Below are positions 1-4,466 of a stretch of 6,568 bases of DNA, in pieces; position 1 is the stretch's first letter, and each line of letters starts with the position of its first letter. The notes below the pieces were generated by a model. That model ran no database searches. It had not been told where the DNA came from and saw only the letters and a program-made list of their open reading frames with translations. The translations under genes and the position numbers were made by a program. This DNA is from Flavonifractor sp963557075 (GTDB taxonomy: Bacteria; Bacillota; Clostridia; Oscillospirales; Oscillospiraceae), in contig CAUWDA010000084.1 of the NCBI GenBank assembly GCA_963557075.1, forward strand, positions 1 through 6,568, given 5' to 3'.

Positions 1-84
1 GCCGCGCTGGAGTCCAAGGTAGATCAGGCGGGGGACAGACTGGGGGATACGGAGGGAGAAAGCAGCACAGAGCGCAGCTGCTGA
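1..84 (+). CDS. C-terminal end of an unidentified protein (5' truncated by window edge)
   Basis: The first reading frame is open from the first base and stops at TGA (82-84), giving 27 residues that begin AALESKVDQAGDRLGD. The tail is hydrophilic, acidic and rich in Glu, Ser and Gly, with no membrane segment or recognisable motif, so it looks like a flexible C-terminus. This frame is preferred because its codons are mostly G/C-ending like the neighbours and because an intrinsic terminator follows 35 bases later. A second frame is open to 101, but it gives an odd Gly/Arg/Gln-rich string and is less likely. In related Clostridia, sporulation sigma-factor and YlmC/YmxH-type genes often lie upstream of nrdR, but nothing here identifies the protein. 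Its function cannot be given. Confidence 0.55.
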   Translation, partial: AALESKVDQAGDRLGDTEGESSTERSC

Positions 85-119
85 ACAGAGAGAACGGATG
101 ATACGGCTGAAAAATCAAG

Positions 120-157
120 ATCCCGGCACCTGCGCGGCAGGTGTCGGGATTTTCTTT
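120..157 (+). terminator. Intrinsic terminator of the upstream plus-strand gene
   Basis: A 12-bp stem (121-132 with 138-149, one G-U wobble at 126/144) encloses a 5-base loop CGCGG. It is followed directly by the T-rich run TTTTCTTT (150-157). It lies 35 bases after the stop codon at 84 and points in the plus direction, so it ends the truncated gene. The terminator of the opposing tRNA starts only four bases further on. Confidence 0.92.
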
Positions 158-161
158 ACAC

Positions 162-197
162 AAAAAAGTCGGAGCAAACGTTATCGTTTGCTCCGAC
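162..197 (-). terminator. Intrinsic terminator of tRNA-Gln
   Basis: A perfect 13-bp inverted repeat (168-180 with 185-197, loop TTAT) is followed on the minus strand by six T residues (167-162). Its stem begins one base after the encoded CCA of the tRNA, so transcription stops almost immediately after the mature 3' end. There is no T-run on the plus side, so it acts in the minus direction only. Confidence 0.93.
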
Positions 198-198
198 G

Positions 199-272
199 TG
201 GCAGCGGGAGAAGGATTCGAACCCTCACATACAGAGTCAGAGTCTGCTGTGCTACCCTTACACAATCCCGCT
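199..272 (-). tRNA. tRNA-Gln, anticodon CUG
   Basis: A 74-nt cloverleaf folds on the minus strand. The acceptor stem is AGCGGGA with TCCCGCT (7 bp), followed by discriminator G and an encoded CCA (201-199). The D-stem is GTGT with GCAC around a 7-base loop AAGGGTA. The anticodon stem is GCAGA with TCTGT around loop CTCTGAC, giving U33 and anticodon CUG, which reads CAG glutamine codons. The variable loop is four bases (ATGT), and the T-stem is GAGGG with CCTTC around TTCGAAT. Discriminator G73 and the anticodon bases fit glutamine identity. The first pair is A1-U72, whereas bacterial tRNA-Gln usually carries U1-A72. Base 9 is U rather than the usual purine. The gene has its own promoter upstream and terminator downstream, so it is a monocistronic unit. 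Confidence 0.95.
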
Positions 273-281
273 ATTTGTTTG

Positions 282-297
282 GCGCTTTCGTAAGCGC
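282..297 (-). other. Hairpin in the 5' leader of the tRNA-Gln precursor
   Basis: A 6-bp stem (282-287 with 292-297) with a four-base loop lies between the predicted transcription start (near 298) and the tRNA 5' end at 272. It would form at the very 5' end of the precursor. It may stabilise the leader or help its processing by RNase P, but that role is inference. Confidence 0.4.
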
Positions 298-304
298 AGG
301 TGTT

Positions 305-332
305 ATTATAGCAAAATAAATAGAAATGTCAA
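305..332 (-). promoter_or_regulatory. Consensus sigma-A promoter of tRNA-Gln
   Basis: On the minus strand a perfect -35 box TTGACA (332-327) and a perfect -10 box TATAAT (310-305) are separated by 16 bases. Transcription should start near 298, about 26 bases before the tRNA. The minus strand just upstream of the -35 box (357-333) is almost pure A/T and could act as an UP element. A full-consensus promoter suits a stable RNA gene. Confidence 0.93.
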
Positions 333-343
333 TAGGAAAAATG

Positions 344-381
344 AAAAAAATAAAAAAGATGGGCCGGAAGGCTCCGGCCCA
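344..381 (-). terminator. Intrinsic terminator of the small minus-strand ORF
   Basis: A stem of 8 bp (361-368 with 373-380, loop AGGC), extended to 9 bp by the 360/381 pair, is followed on the minus strand by two T-runs, TTTTTT (357-352) and TTTTTTT (350-344), separated by one A. It lies 12 bases after the stop codon of the small ORF at 393. This is strong evidence that the 393-600 region is transcribed leftward. There is no T-run on the plus side. Confidence 0.88.
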
Positions 382-392
382 CGGGAGAGGGG

Positions 393-518
393 TCAATGGC
401 GGTCGGTTTCGACGGCCTGATCCTGAGGCCGCTGCTGCTGTTTGGAACGGGGATGTCCGGCCTCCTGGGGCGCACTCTGGGCTTTGGGCTTTTTGTGTTC
501 ACTGCGTTCTCTGGGCAT
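393..518 (-). CDS. Small charged, Gln/Pro-rich hypothetical protein (41 residues)
   Basis: I do not recognise this gene. It starts at ATG (518-516), preceded by the ribosome site GAGGTGA with six bases from AGGTG to the start, and stops at TGA (395-393), 12 bases before a strong terminator. The product begins MPRERSEHKKPKAQ. It has seven Gln, five Pro, nine Lys/Arg and three His, no Cys, no aromatic residue and almost no large hydrophobics, so it is predicted to be disordered and cytosolic. Upstream TTG (521) and GTG (527) codons are in frame and possible starts, but ATG has the best spacing. A candidate promoter lies at 567-594. The transcript could instead be a non-coding RNA; the terminator supports transcription more firmly than translation. 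An overlapping plus-strand frame (396-692) is less convincing because it runs through the nrdR promoter and leader. Confidence 0.45.
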   Translation of the reverse strand: MPRERSEHKKPKAQSAPQEAGHPRSKQQQRPQDQAVETDRH

Positions 519-566
519 CAAGCTCACCTCGCTTTCAACACCACCAGTTTGCCCCTTTTGCGCGGC

Positions 567-594
567 ATTATTCCTGCGTTTGACGGTTTGGAAA
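567..594 (-). promoter_or_regulatory. Candidate sigma-A promoter for the small minus-strand ORF
   Basis: On the minus strand a -10-like AATAAT (572-567, 5 of 6 bases to consensus) lies 16 bases after a -35-like TTTCCA (594-589, 4 of 6). Transcription would start near 560, giving a leader of about 40 bases before the ATG at 518. The -35 match is modest, so this is tentative. Confidence 0.4.
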
Positions 595-635
595 AAATCT
601 TTCTGATTTTAGGGATACCAACAGAGGACTGCTTA

Positions 636-644
636 TGGTATAAT
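636..644 (+). promoter_or_regulatory. Extended -10 promoter of nrdR
   Basis: TGGTATAAT carries a perfect TATAAT box (639-644) with the TGN extension. No good -35 box is found 16-18 bases upstream, which is common for extended -10 promoters. Start of transcription is expected near 651, giving a leader of about 67 bases before the GTG of nrdR. Two short palindromes overlap or follow the start site (see findings). Confidence 0.7.
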
Positions 645-672
645 ACATCGTGTATCGCTACCATATATGGAT

Positions 673-686
673 CGGGCGCTGGCCCG
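673..686 (+). other. Short hairpin in the nrdR leader
   Basis: A 5-bp G/C stem (673-677 with 682-686, loop GCTG) sits in the 5' leader between the predicted start site and the ribosome site. There is no T-run, so it is not a terminator. It might affect mRNA stability, but no known riboswitch class is recognisable in this leader. Confidence 0.3.
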
Positions 687-717
687 GTGTGAAAGAGATA
701 AAAGGAGGTCTGTAGCT

Positions 718-1173
718 GTGAAATGCCCGTATTGCTCCTACCCGGAGAGCAAGGTGGTGGATTCCCGCCCCTCGGACGAGGGCTCCAGCATCCGCCGCCG
801 CCGGGAGTGCCTGGCCTGTCATAAGCGCTTTACCACCTATGAGACCATGGAGAGTCTGCCTCTGATGGTCGTCAAGAAGGACGGCAGCCGCCAGACCTTC
901 GACAAGACCAAGCTGCTCAACGGTATGATCCGGGCCTGTGAAAAGCGGCCGGTGTCCTTCGGCACGCTGGAGGAGATGGCCAACGAGATCGAGCAGGTCC
1001 TCCAGAATGAGATGGACCGGGAGATCCCTACCGCCCGCATTGGTGAGCTGGTGATGGAGCGGCTCAAGCTGGTAGACGAGGTGGCCTATGTCCGGTTTGC
1101 CTCGGTGTACCGCCAGTTTAAGGATATCAGTACTTTTATGGAGGAGCTGAATAAGCTCCTGGCAGAGAAATAG
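718..1173 (+). CDS. nrdR: Transcriptional repressor NrdR
   Basis: NrdR is a nucleotide-sensing repressor that binds NrdR boxes in front of ribonucleotide reductase operons and shuts them off when dATP is high. The 151-residue product begins MKCPYC, the family's typical N-terminus, and the length matches (about 150). An N-terminal zinc ribbon is formed by C3, C6, C31 and C34, with a basic run RRRR at 26-29 that fits DNA binding. The ATP-cone domain covers about residues 47-137 (VVKKDGSRQTFDKTKL onward), and the C-terminus carries the family's VAYVRFASVYRQF. The start is GTG at 718, nine bases after AGGAGG (703-708). An upstream ATG at 667 is in frame but has no ribosome site and would add 17 residues ahead of the zinc ribbon. 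The gene is single, with its own promoter, and converges on the DUF4363 gene. No nrd reductase gene lies in the window. Confidence 0.97.
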   Translation: MKCPYCSYPESKVVDSRPSDEGSSIRRRRECLACHKRFTTYETMESLPLMVVKKDGSRQTFDKTKLLNGMIRACEKRPVSFGTLEEMANEIEQVLQNEMDREIPTARIGELVMERLKLVDEVAYVRFASVYRQFKDISTFMEELNKLLAEK

Positions 1174-1194
1174 AACGCCGGTAACGGCCAGGGA

Positions 1195-1221
1195 GAAAGG
1201 GGACCGTGCCGGTTCCCTTTC
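1195..1221. terminator. Stem-loop between convergent genes, possible bidirectional terminator
   Basis: A 12-bp stem (1195-1206 with 1210-1221, one G-U pair, three-base loop TGC) fills the 51-base gap between the nrdR stop (1173) and the DUF4363 stop (1225). It has no real T-run on either side, only TTT within its own 3' arm on the plus strand. It may end both transcripts weakly or protect the 3' ends. Its position between convergent genes is the main support. Confidence 0.5.
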
Positions 1222-1224
1222 CTG

Positions 1225-1605
1225 CTACAGGACATTTTTCAGGGTGAGCTGCTCCGCCTCGCTGATCAGAGTCAGCTGGGTGATCAGCCGGGCATTGGCG
1301 GCGGCGTATTCGCCGTACTCCCGGCTGGAAAGCAGGGCGAGCACCTCCTGAAAGCCGGAGCGGACCTGATCGGTGTCCCCATGACGCAGCAGGATATGCA
1401 GGGGCAGATCCCGGTCCTGCCAGAGATCCAGGGCCTCCCCGGTGAGGGCCCGGGCCTCCTCCCAGCGCTGGCTCCGGGCCAGCTCCTGGGCCTGGGACAG
1501 GGCGTCAGTCAGGGTGGAAGTAAATCCGGTGAGGGCCTGGCTGTGGAGTAGCGTACCGCACAGCAGACTGGCCAGCAGGGCAAGGGCGATCCACAGCCGC
1601 TTCAC
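1225..1605 (-). CDS. DUF4363 family protein
   Basis: This 126-residue protein has an N-terminal hydrophobic segment (about residues 4-20, LWIALALLASLLCGTLL) after a short basic start. It is probably anchored in the membrane with the rest outside. The body (25-126) is predicted helical, and the C-terminus ends with the family's signature of a long helix finishing in EAEQLTLKNVL. The start is GTG at 1605. Its first three bases overlap the TGA stop of the DUF421 gene (GTGA), and AGGAGG lies seven bases upstream, inside that gene. Translation is therefore probably coupled. DUF4363 genes are commonly found directly after DUF421/YetF genes in Firmicutes, which supports both the call and a joint function. 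The biochemical role is unknown. The same frame stays open far upstream to 2379, but that part is the shadow of the DUF421 gene. Confidence 0.87.
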   Translation of the reverse strand: MKRLWIALALLASLLCGTLLHSQALTGFTSTLTDALSQAQELARSQRWEEARALTGEALDLWQDRDLPLHILLRHGDTDQVRSGFQEVLALLSSREYGEYAAANARLITQLTLISEAEQLTLKNVL

Positions 1606-2282
1606 TGTGCCGCCTCCTTTTCCACGAGAAAGACCCGGTTGGTCTCGTCCACCGTCATCAGGAACACGTCCTGCACCTGACGGACCCTGTGGGCCCGGAG
1701 CTGCTTTTCCAGCCAGGGGAGGTCCAGACCCCGGCTCCGAAGGGTGCGCTCCATGACCCGCCCGTCGTTGATGACCACCGCGGGCAGGCCGGGCTCGGGC
1801 AGCTGGAGCTTCAAGTCCCGGGCGGCAGGGGGCCGCTGGGCGGCAAAGGGGAGGACGGAGAGCTGACCGCTGGTCTCCAGAATGGCGTATTTGACAGTGG
1901 ACAGATCGGTGACCCCCTTCAGGCGCAGCTCCTCCATCAGCTCGTCCAGTGTAAAGCGGTTTTTCCGCATCTCGCTTTGCAGCAATTTGCCGTTTTCCAC
2001 AATGATACTGGGCCGCCCGCACAGGAGGGCCCGGAAGCGGACGCTTTTCATGGTGAGCACCGACAGGGCCATGGTGAGGCAGAGCAGGGTGAGGATGGGA
2101 ATGAGACCGGTGAGCAGGGGGATGCCGAAGTCCTGCATGGGGACGGCGGCCAGATCGGCGATGAGCAGGGCGAGGACCAGCTCGGAGGGTTCCAGCTCCC
2201 CTACCTGCCGCTTGCCCATGAGCCGGATGCCGGCGATGATGAAGAGATAGAGAATGATGGTGCGCAAAAAGGCGATGACCAT
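1602..2282 (-). CDS. DUF421 / YetF family membrane protein
   Basis: The 226-residue protein has three hydrophobic segments at about residues 3-21, 35-49 and 54-77, then a cytosolic or surface C-terminal YetF-type domain. Family landmarks are RLMGKRQVGELEPSELV (20-36), LIADLAAVPM (40-49) and CGRPSIIVENGK (88-99). Further on come the helical DELMEELRLKGV and AILETSGQLSVLPF. The length matches the family (about 220-240). The ATG at 2282 follows GGGAGG by seven bases. It is the first gene of a two-gene operon with DUF4363. In Bacillus, relatives such as YetF, YdfR/YdfS and YrbG are linked to spores and the cell envelope, but no enzymatic function is established. It lies divergent from the metallophosphoesterase with only 74 bases between, in which I see no clear promoter for either gene. 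Confidence 0.93.
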   Translation of the reverse strand: MVIAFLRTIILYLFIIAGIRLMGKRQVGELEPSELVLALLIADLAAVPMQDFGIPLLTGLIPILTLLCLTMALSVLTMKSVRFRALLCGRPSIIVENGKLLQSEMRKNRFTLDELMEELRLKGVTDLSTVKYAILETSGQLSVLPFAAQRPPAARDLKLQLPEPGLPAVVINDGRVMERTLRSRGLDLPWLEKQLRAHRVRQVQDVFLMTVDETNRVFLVEKEAAQ

Positions 2283-2356
2283 GGAATAACCTCCCGGGGA
2301 TAGCGATAGATTCAGTATGACCCGGACGAAGGCAGATATACAGAAGGAGGGACCAA

Positions 2357-3184
2357 ATGAAGAAAAAGACGGCGGCCATGCTGGCCGCAGGCGGCGTTGC
2401 GGCGGGGGTCCTGGCGCTGGCGCTGGACGTCCGCCTGGCGGTGCGGCGCTATGAGGTGGAGAGCGACCGGGTGGACGGTCCCCTGCGCTTGGCGGTGCTC
2501 ACCGACCTCCACGCCTGCCGGTACGGCAGCAGCCAGCGGGACCTGCTGGATGCGGTGGCGGCTCAGGGGCCTGACCTGGTGGTGATGTGCGGCGATATTG
2601 TGGACGACGAGCCCAGGATGGAGGCGTGGCGGGCCCTGCTTACGGTGAAGAAGCTGGCCCAGCGGTGGCCGGTCTATTACGCCACCGGGAACCACGAGTA
2701 CCGCACCGGGCGGCTGGAGGAGATCAAGCGCCTGGTGGAGGACTGCGGCGCGGTGGTGCTGGACGGCCGGTGTGTCCGGGCGGCGGCGGGCCGGCAGATG
2801 ATACAGATCGGCGGGATCGACGACCCGGAGGCGGGAGAGGAGCGCTGGCACGAACAGCTGGATGCGGCCAGCGGCGGCCTGGACGGGAAGCACTTTTCCG
2901 TCCTGCTCACCCACCGCCCCGAGCGGGTGGAGGATTATGCCGCCAGCGGCTTTGATCTGGTGCTGGCGGGCCACGCCCATGGCGGCCAGTGGCGGCTGCC
3001 CGGCCTGATCAACGGGGTGCTGGCCCCCAACCAGGGCCTGTTTCCCGCCTATGCCGGCGGACGGTATGAGCTGGGGGATACGACCCTCATCGTCAGCCGG
3101 GGCTTGGCACGGGAGAGCACCCGGGTGCCCCGGATCTTCAACCGGCCGGAGCTGGTTGTGGTAGACGTAAAACCAACAAAATAA
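2357..3184 (+). CDS. Membrane-anchored metallophosphoesterase (YkuE/YaeI-like)
   Basis: The 275-residue protein belongs to the calcineurin-like metallophosphoesterase family, which hydrolyses phosphoester bonds at a two-metal centre. All five motifs are seen: TDLHA (D50, H52), CGDIVDD (D80), ATGNHE (N112, H113), LLTHRPE (H186) and AGHAHGGQ (H206, H208). Residues 2-4 are Lys and 5-23 are hydrophobic, giving an uncleaved signal anchor with the catalytic domain probably outside the membrane. The GHAHGGQ motif and the single N-terminal membrane segment resemble YkuE/YaeI proteins, for which lipid-headgroup or UDP-sugar-lipid hydrolysis has been proposed; the substrate here is unknown. The ATG at 2357 follows AAGGAGGG closely (2344-2351). 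The gene is a single unit with a strong terminator 35 bases after its stop. Confidence 0.93.
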   Translation: MKKKTAAMLAAGGVAAGVLALALDVRLAVRRYEVESDRVDGPLRLAVLTDLHACRYGSSQRDLLDAVAAQGPDLVVMCGDIVDDEPRMEAWRALLTVKKLAQRWPVYYATGNHEYRTGRLEEIKRLVEDCGAVVLDGRCVRAAAGRQMIQIGGIDDPEAGEERWHEQLDAASGGLDGKHFSVLLTHRPERVEDYAASGFDLVLAGHAHGGQWRLPGLINGVLAPNQGLFPAYAGGRYELGDTTLIVSRGLARESTRVPRIFNRPELVVVDVKPTK

Positions 3185-3219
3185 TTATTAGGCCATCTAT
3201 AGATTTTTGAGACTTTCGG

Positions 3220-3261
3220 GGCGCATTTACTGTGAAAAACAGTGGGTGCGCCTCGATTTTT
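3220..3261 (+). terminator. Intrinsic terminator of the metallophosphoesterase gene
   Basis: A 14-bp stem (3220-3233 with 3239-3252, loop GAAAA) contains three consecutive U-G wobble pairs and can be extended outward by four more pairs to 3216/3256. Five T residues follow (3257-3261). It separates the metallophosphoesterase from carA. It lies upstream of the carA promoter candidate, so it is not an attenuator of the car operon. Confidence 0.87.
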
Positions 3262-3301
3262 GTCCAAATTTCCGATTTTCTGCATTGCGGAAAAAAGAGA
3301 G

Positions 3302-3330
3302 TTGCCGGGGGGAGCGAATTAGAGTACAAT
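3302..3330 (+). promoter_or_regulatory. Candidate sigma-A promoter of the carAB operon
   Basis: TTGCCG (3302-3307, 4 of 6 to consensus) and TACAAT (3325-3330, 5 of 6) are separated by 17 bases. Transcription would start near 3337, leaving a leader of only about 23 bases before carA. A leader this short has no room for a PyrR-type attenuator. I see no pyrimidine-responsive RNA structure, so control would have to act at the promoter or elsewhere. Confidence 0.65.
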
Positions 3331-3359
3331 CGAACAAATACCATGGAAAGAAAGGCGTG

Positions 3360-4466
3360 ATGCAGCAGATGAAAGCGACCTTGATTCTGGCCAACGGCAC
3401 CGTGTTTGAGGGCGTCAGTGTAGGCGCTTCTGAAGACCGGGTGTGTGAGATGGTGTTCAACACCTCCATGACCGGCTACCAGGAGATCCTGACCGATCCC
3501 TCCTATGCGGGGCAGGGGATCGTGATGAGTTATCCTCTCATCGGCAACTACGGTGTGAACCATGAGGACAATGAATCTTCCCGGCCCTGGGCCGAGGCAC
3601 TGATCGTACGGCACCTGTCCCGGCGGGGGAGCAATTTCCGCTGTGAGGGCGAGCTGGACGCCTATCTGAAAGAGCATGATATCACCGGGATCGAGGGCGT
3701 GGATACCCGGGCATTGACCAGAATACTCCGCAGTCAGGGGACCATGAATGGCATGATCACCTGTGCGGAGCATTTTCATGTAGAAGAGTGTCTGGAGCGC
3801 ATCCGGGCCTACCGGGTATCCGGCACTGTGGAGGCGGTCACCTGCAAGCAGCCCTACGTCTGCCGGCCTGAGGCGGACTGCGGGACTCCCGTCCGGGTGG
3901 CGCTGATGGACTACGGCGTGAAGCGCAGCATGATCGGCTGCCTGACTCGTCGGGGCTGCGAGGTCACGGTGTTTCCCGCCCACACGCCGGCGGAGACCAT
4001 CCTGAGCGGCGGCTTTGCCGGCGTGATGCTGTCCAACGGCCCCGGCGACCCGGCGGACAATGTGGAGATCATTGCCCAGATCAAAAAGCTCTACGAGGCG
4101 GATATCCCCCTCTTTGGCGTGTGCATGGGCCATCAGCTGCTGGCCCTGGCCACCGGCGCTCAGACCAGGAAGATGCGCTTCGGCCACCGGGGCGCCAACC
4201 ACCCGGTCCGGGACGTGCGCACCGGCCGCACCCAGATCACCAGCCAGAACCACGGCTATGTGGTCACCCGGGAGAGCGTGGACCCCGCTGTGGCGTCCAT
4301 CTCCCACATCAATGTGAACGAGGGCAGCGTGGAGGGCCTGGAGTACAAGCGGCCCAACTGCTTCAGCGTTCAGTTCCACCCGGAGGCCGCACCCGGCCCC
4401 AAGGACACCAAATATCTCTTTAACCGCTTTGTTGACCTGATGAAGGGAGGGGATCTCCATGCCTAA
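3360..4466 (+). CDS. carA: Carbamoyl-phosphate synthetase small (glutaminase) subunit
   Basis: CarA hydrolyses glutamine and channels the ammonia to CarB for carbamoyl phosphate, the precursor of pyrimidines and arginine. The 368-residue product has the family's N-terminal domain (about 1-160; NTSMTGYQEILTDPSYAGQ, SYPLIGNYGVN and GVDTRALTR). A class I glutamine amidotransferase domain follows: LMDYGVKRS, LSNGPGDP, GVCMGHQ with nucleophile C255, SQNHGY, and FHPEAAPGP with H340 and E342 completing the triad. Length is typical (355-380). ATG at 3360 is chosen because GGAAAG/AAAGG lies just upstream; the next in-frame ATG (3369) has no ribosome site. The frame is open upstream to 3207, but that part is terminator and promoter. 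The end overlaps carB by eight bases, indicating coupled translation of a 1:1 complex. Confidence 0.98.
   Translation: MQQMKATLILANGTVFEGVSVGASEDRVCEMVFNTSMTGYQEILTDPSYAGQGIVMSYPLIGNYGVNHEDNESSRPWAEALIVRHLSRRGSNFRCEGELDAYLKEHDITGIEGVDTRALTRILRSQGTMNGMITCAEHFHVEECLERIRAYRVSGTVEAVTCKQPYVCRPEADCGTPVRVALMDYGVKRSMIGCLTRRGCEVTVFPAHTPAETILSGGFAGVMLSNGPGDPADNVEIIAQIKKLYEADIPLFGVCMGHQLLALATGAQTRKMRFGHRGANHPVRDVRTGRTQITSQNHGYVVTRESVDPAVASISHINVNEGSVEGLEYKRPNCFSVQFHPEAAPGPKDTKYLFNRFVDLMKGGDLHA

Noticed and set aside
98..319. Plus-strand ORF of 73 codons
   Set aside because: It lies across two terminators and the tRNA-Gln gene, so it cannot be a protein gene.
396..692. Plus-strand hydrophobic ORF of 98 codons opposite the small minus-strand ORF
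   Set aside because: It runs through the nrdR promoter and leader and has no plus-strand terminator. The strong terminator at 344-381 shows leftward transcription. A GGAGAGG before its ATG keeps it just possible.
667..717. Earlier ATG start for nrdR
   Set aside because: It lacks a ribosome site and adds 17 residues before the conserved MKCPYC N-terminus. GTG at 718 has AGGAGG nine bases upstream.
2283..2356. Promoters in the gap between the divergent DUF421 and metallophosphoesterase genes
   Set aside because: The best minus-strand pair (CATACT at 2319-2314 with TGTATA at 2342-2337) has only a 3 of 6 match at -35, and no good plus-strand pair is seen. Promoters must exist near here, but I cannot place them.
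1606..2379. Upstream extension of the DUF4363 frame, giving a 384-residue product
   Set aside because: The added part is an out-of-frame reading of the DUF421 gene, rich in His/Arg/Pro/Gly. The GTG at 1605 has AGGAGG at proper spacing and gives a family-length protein.
3269..3293. Inverted repeat TTTCCG/CGGAAA upstream of carA as an operator or attenuator
   Set aside because: It is only six pairs with a 13-base loop and no T-run on the plus strand, which is expected by chance in such A/T-rich sequence.
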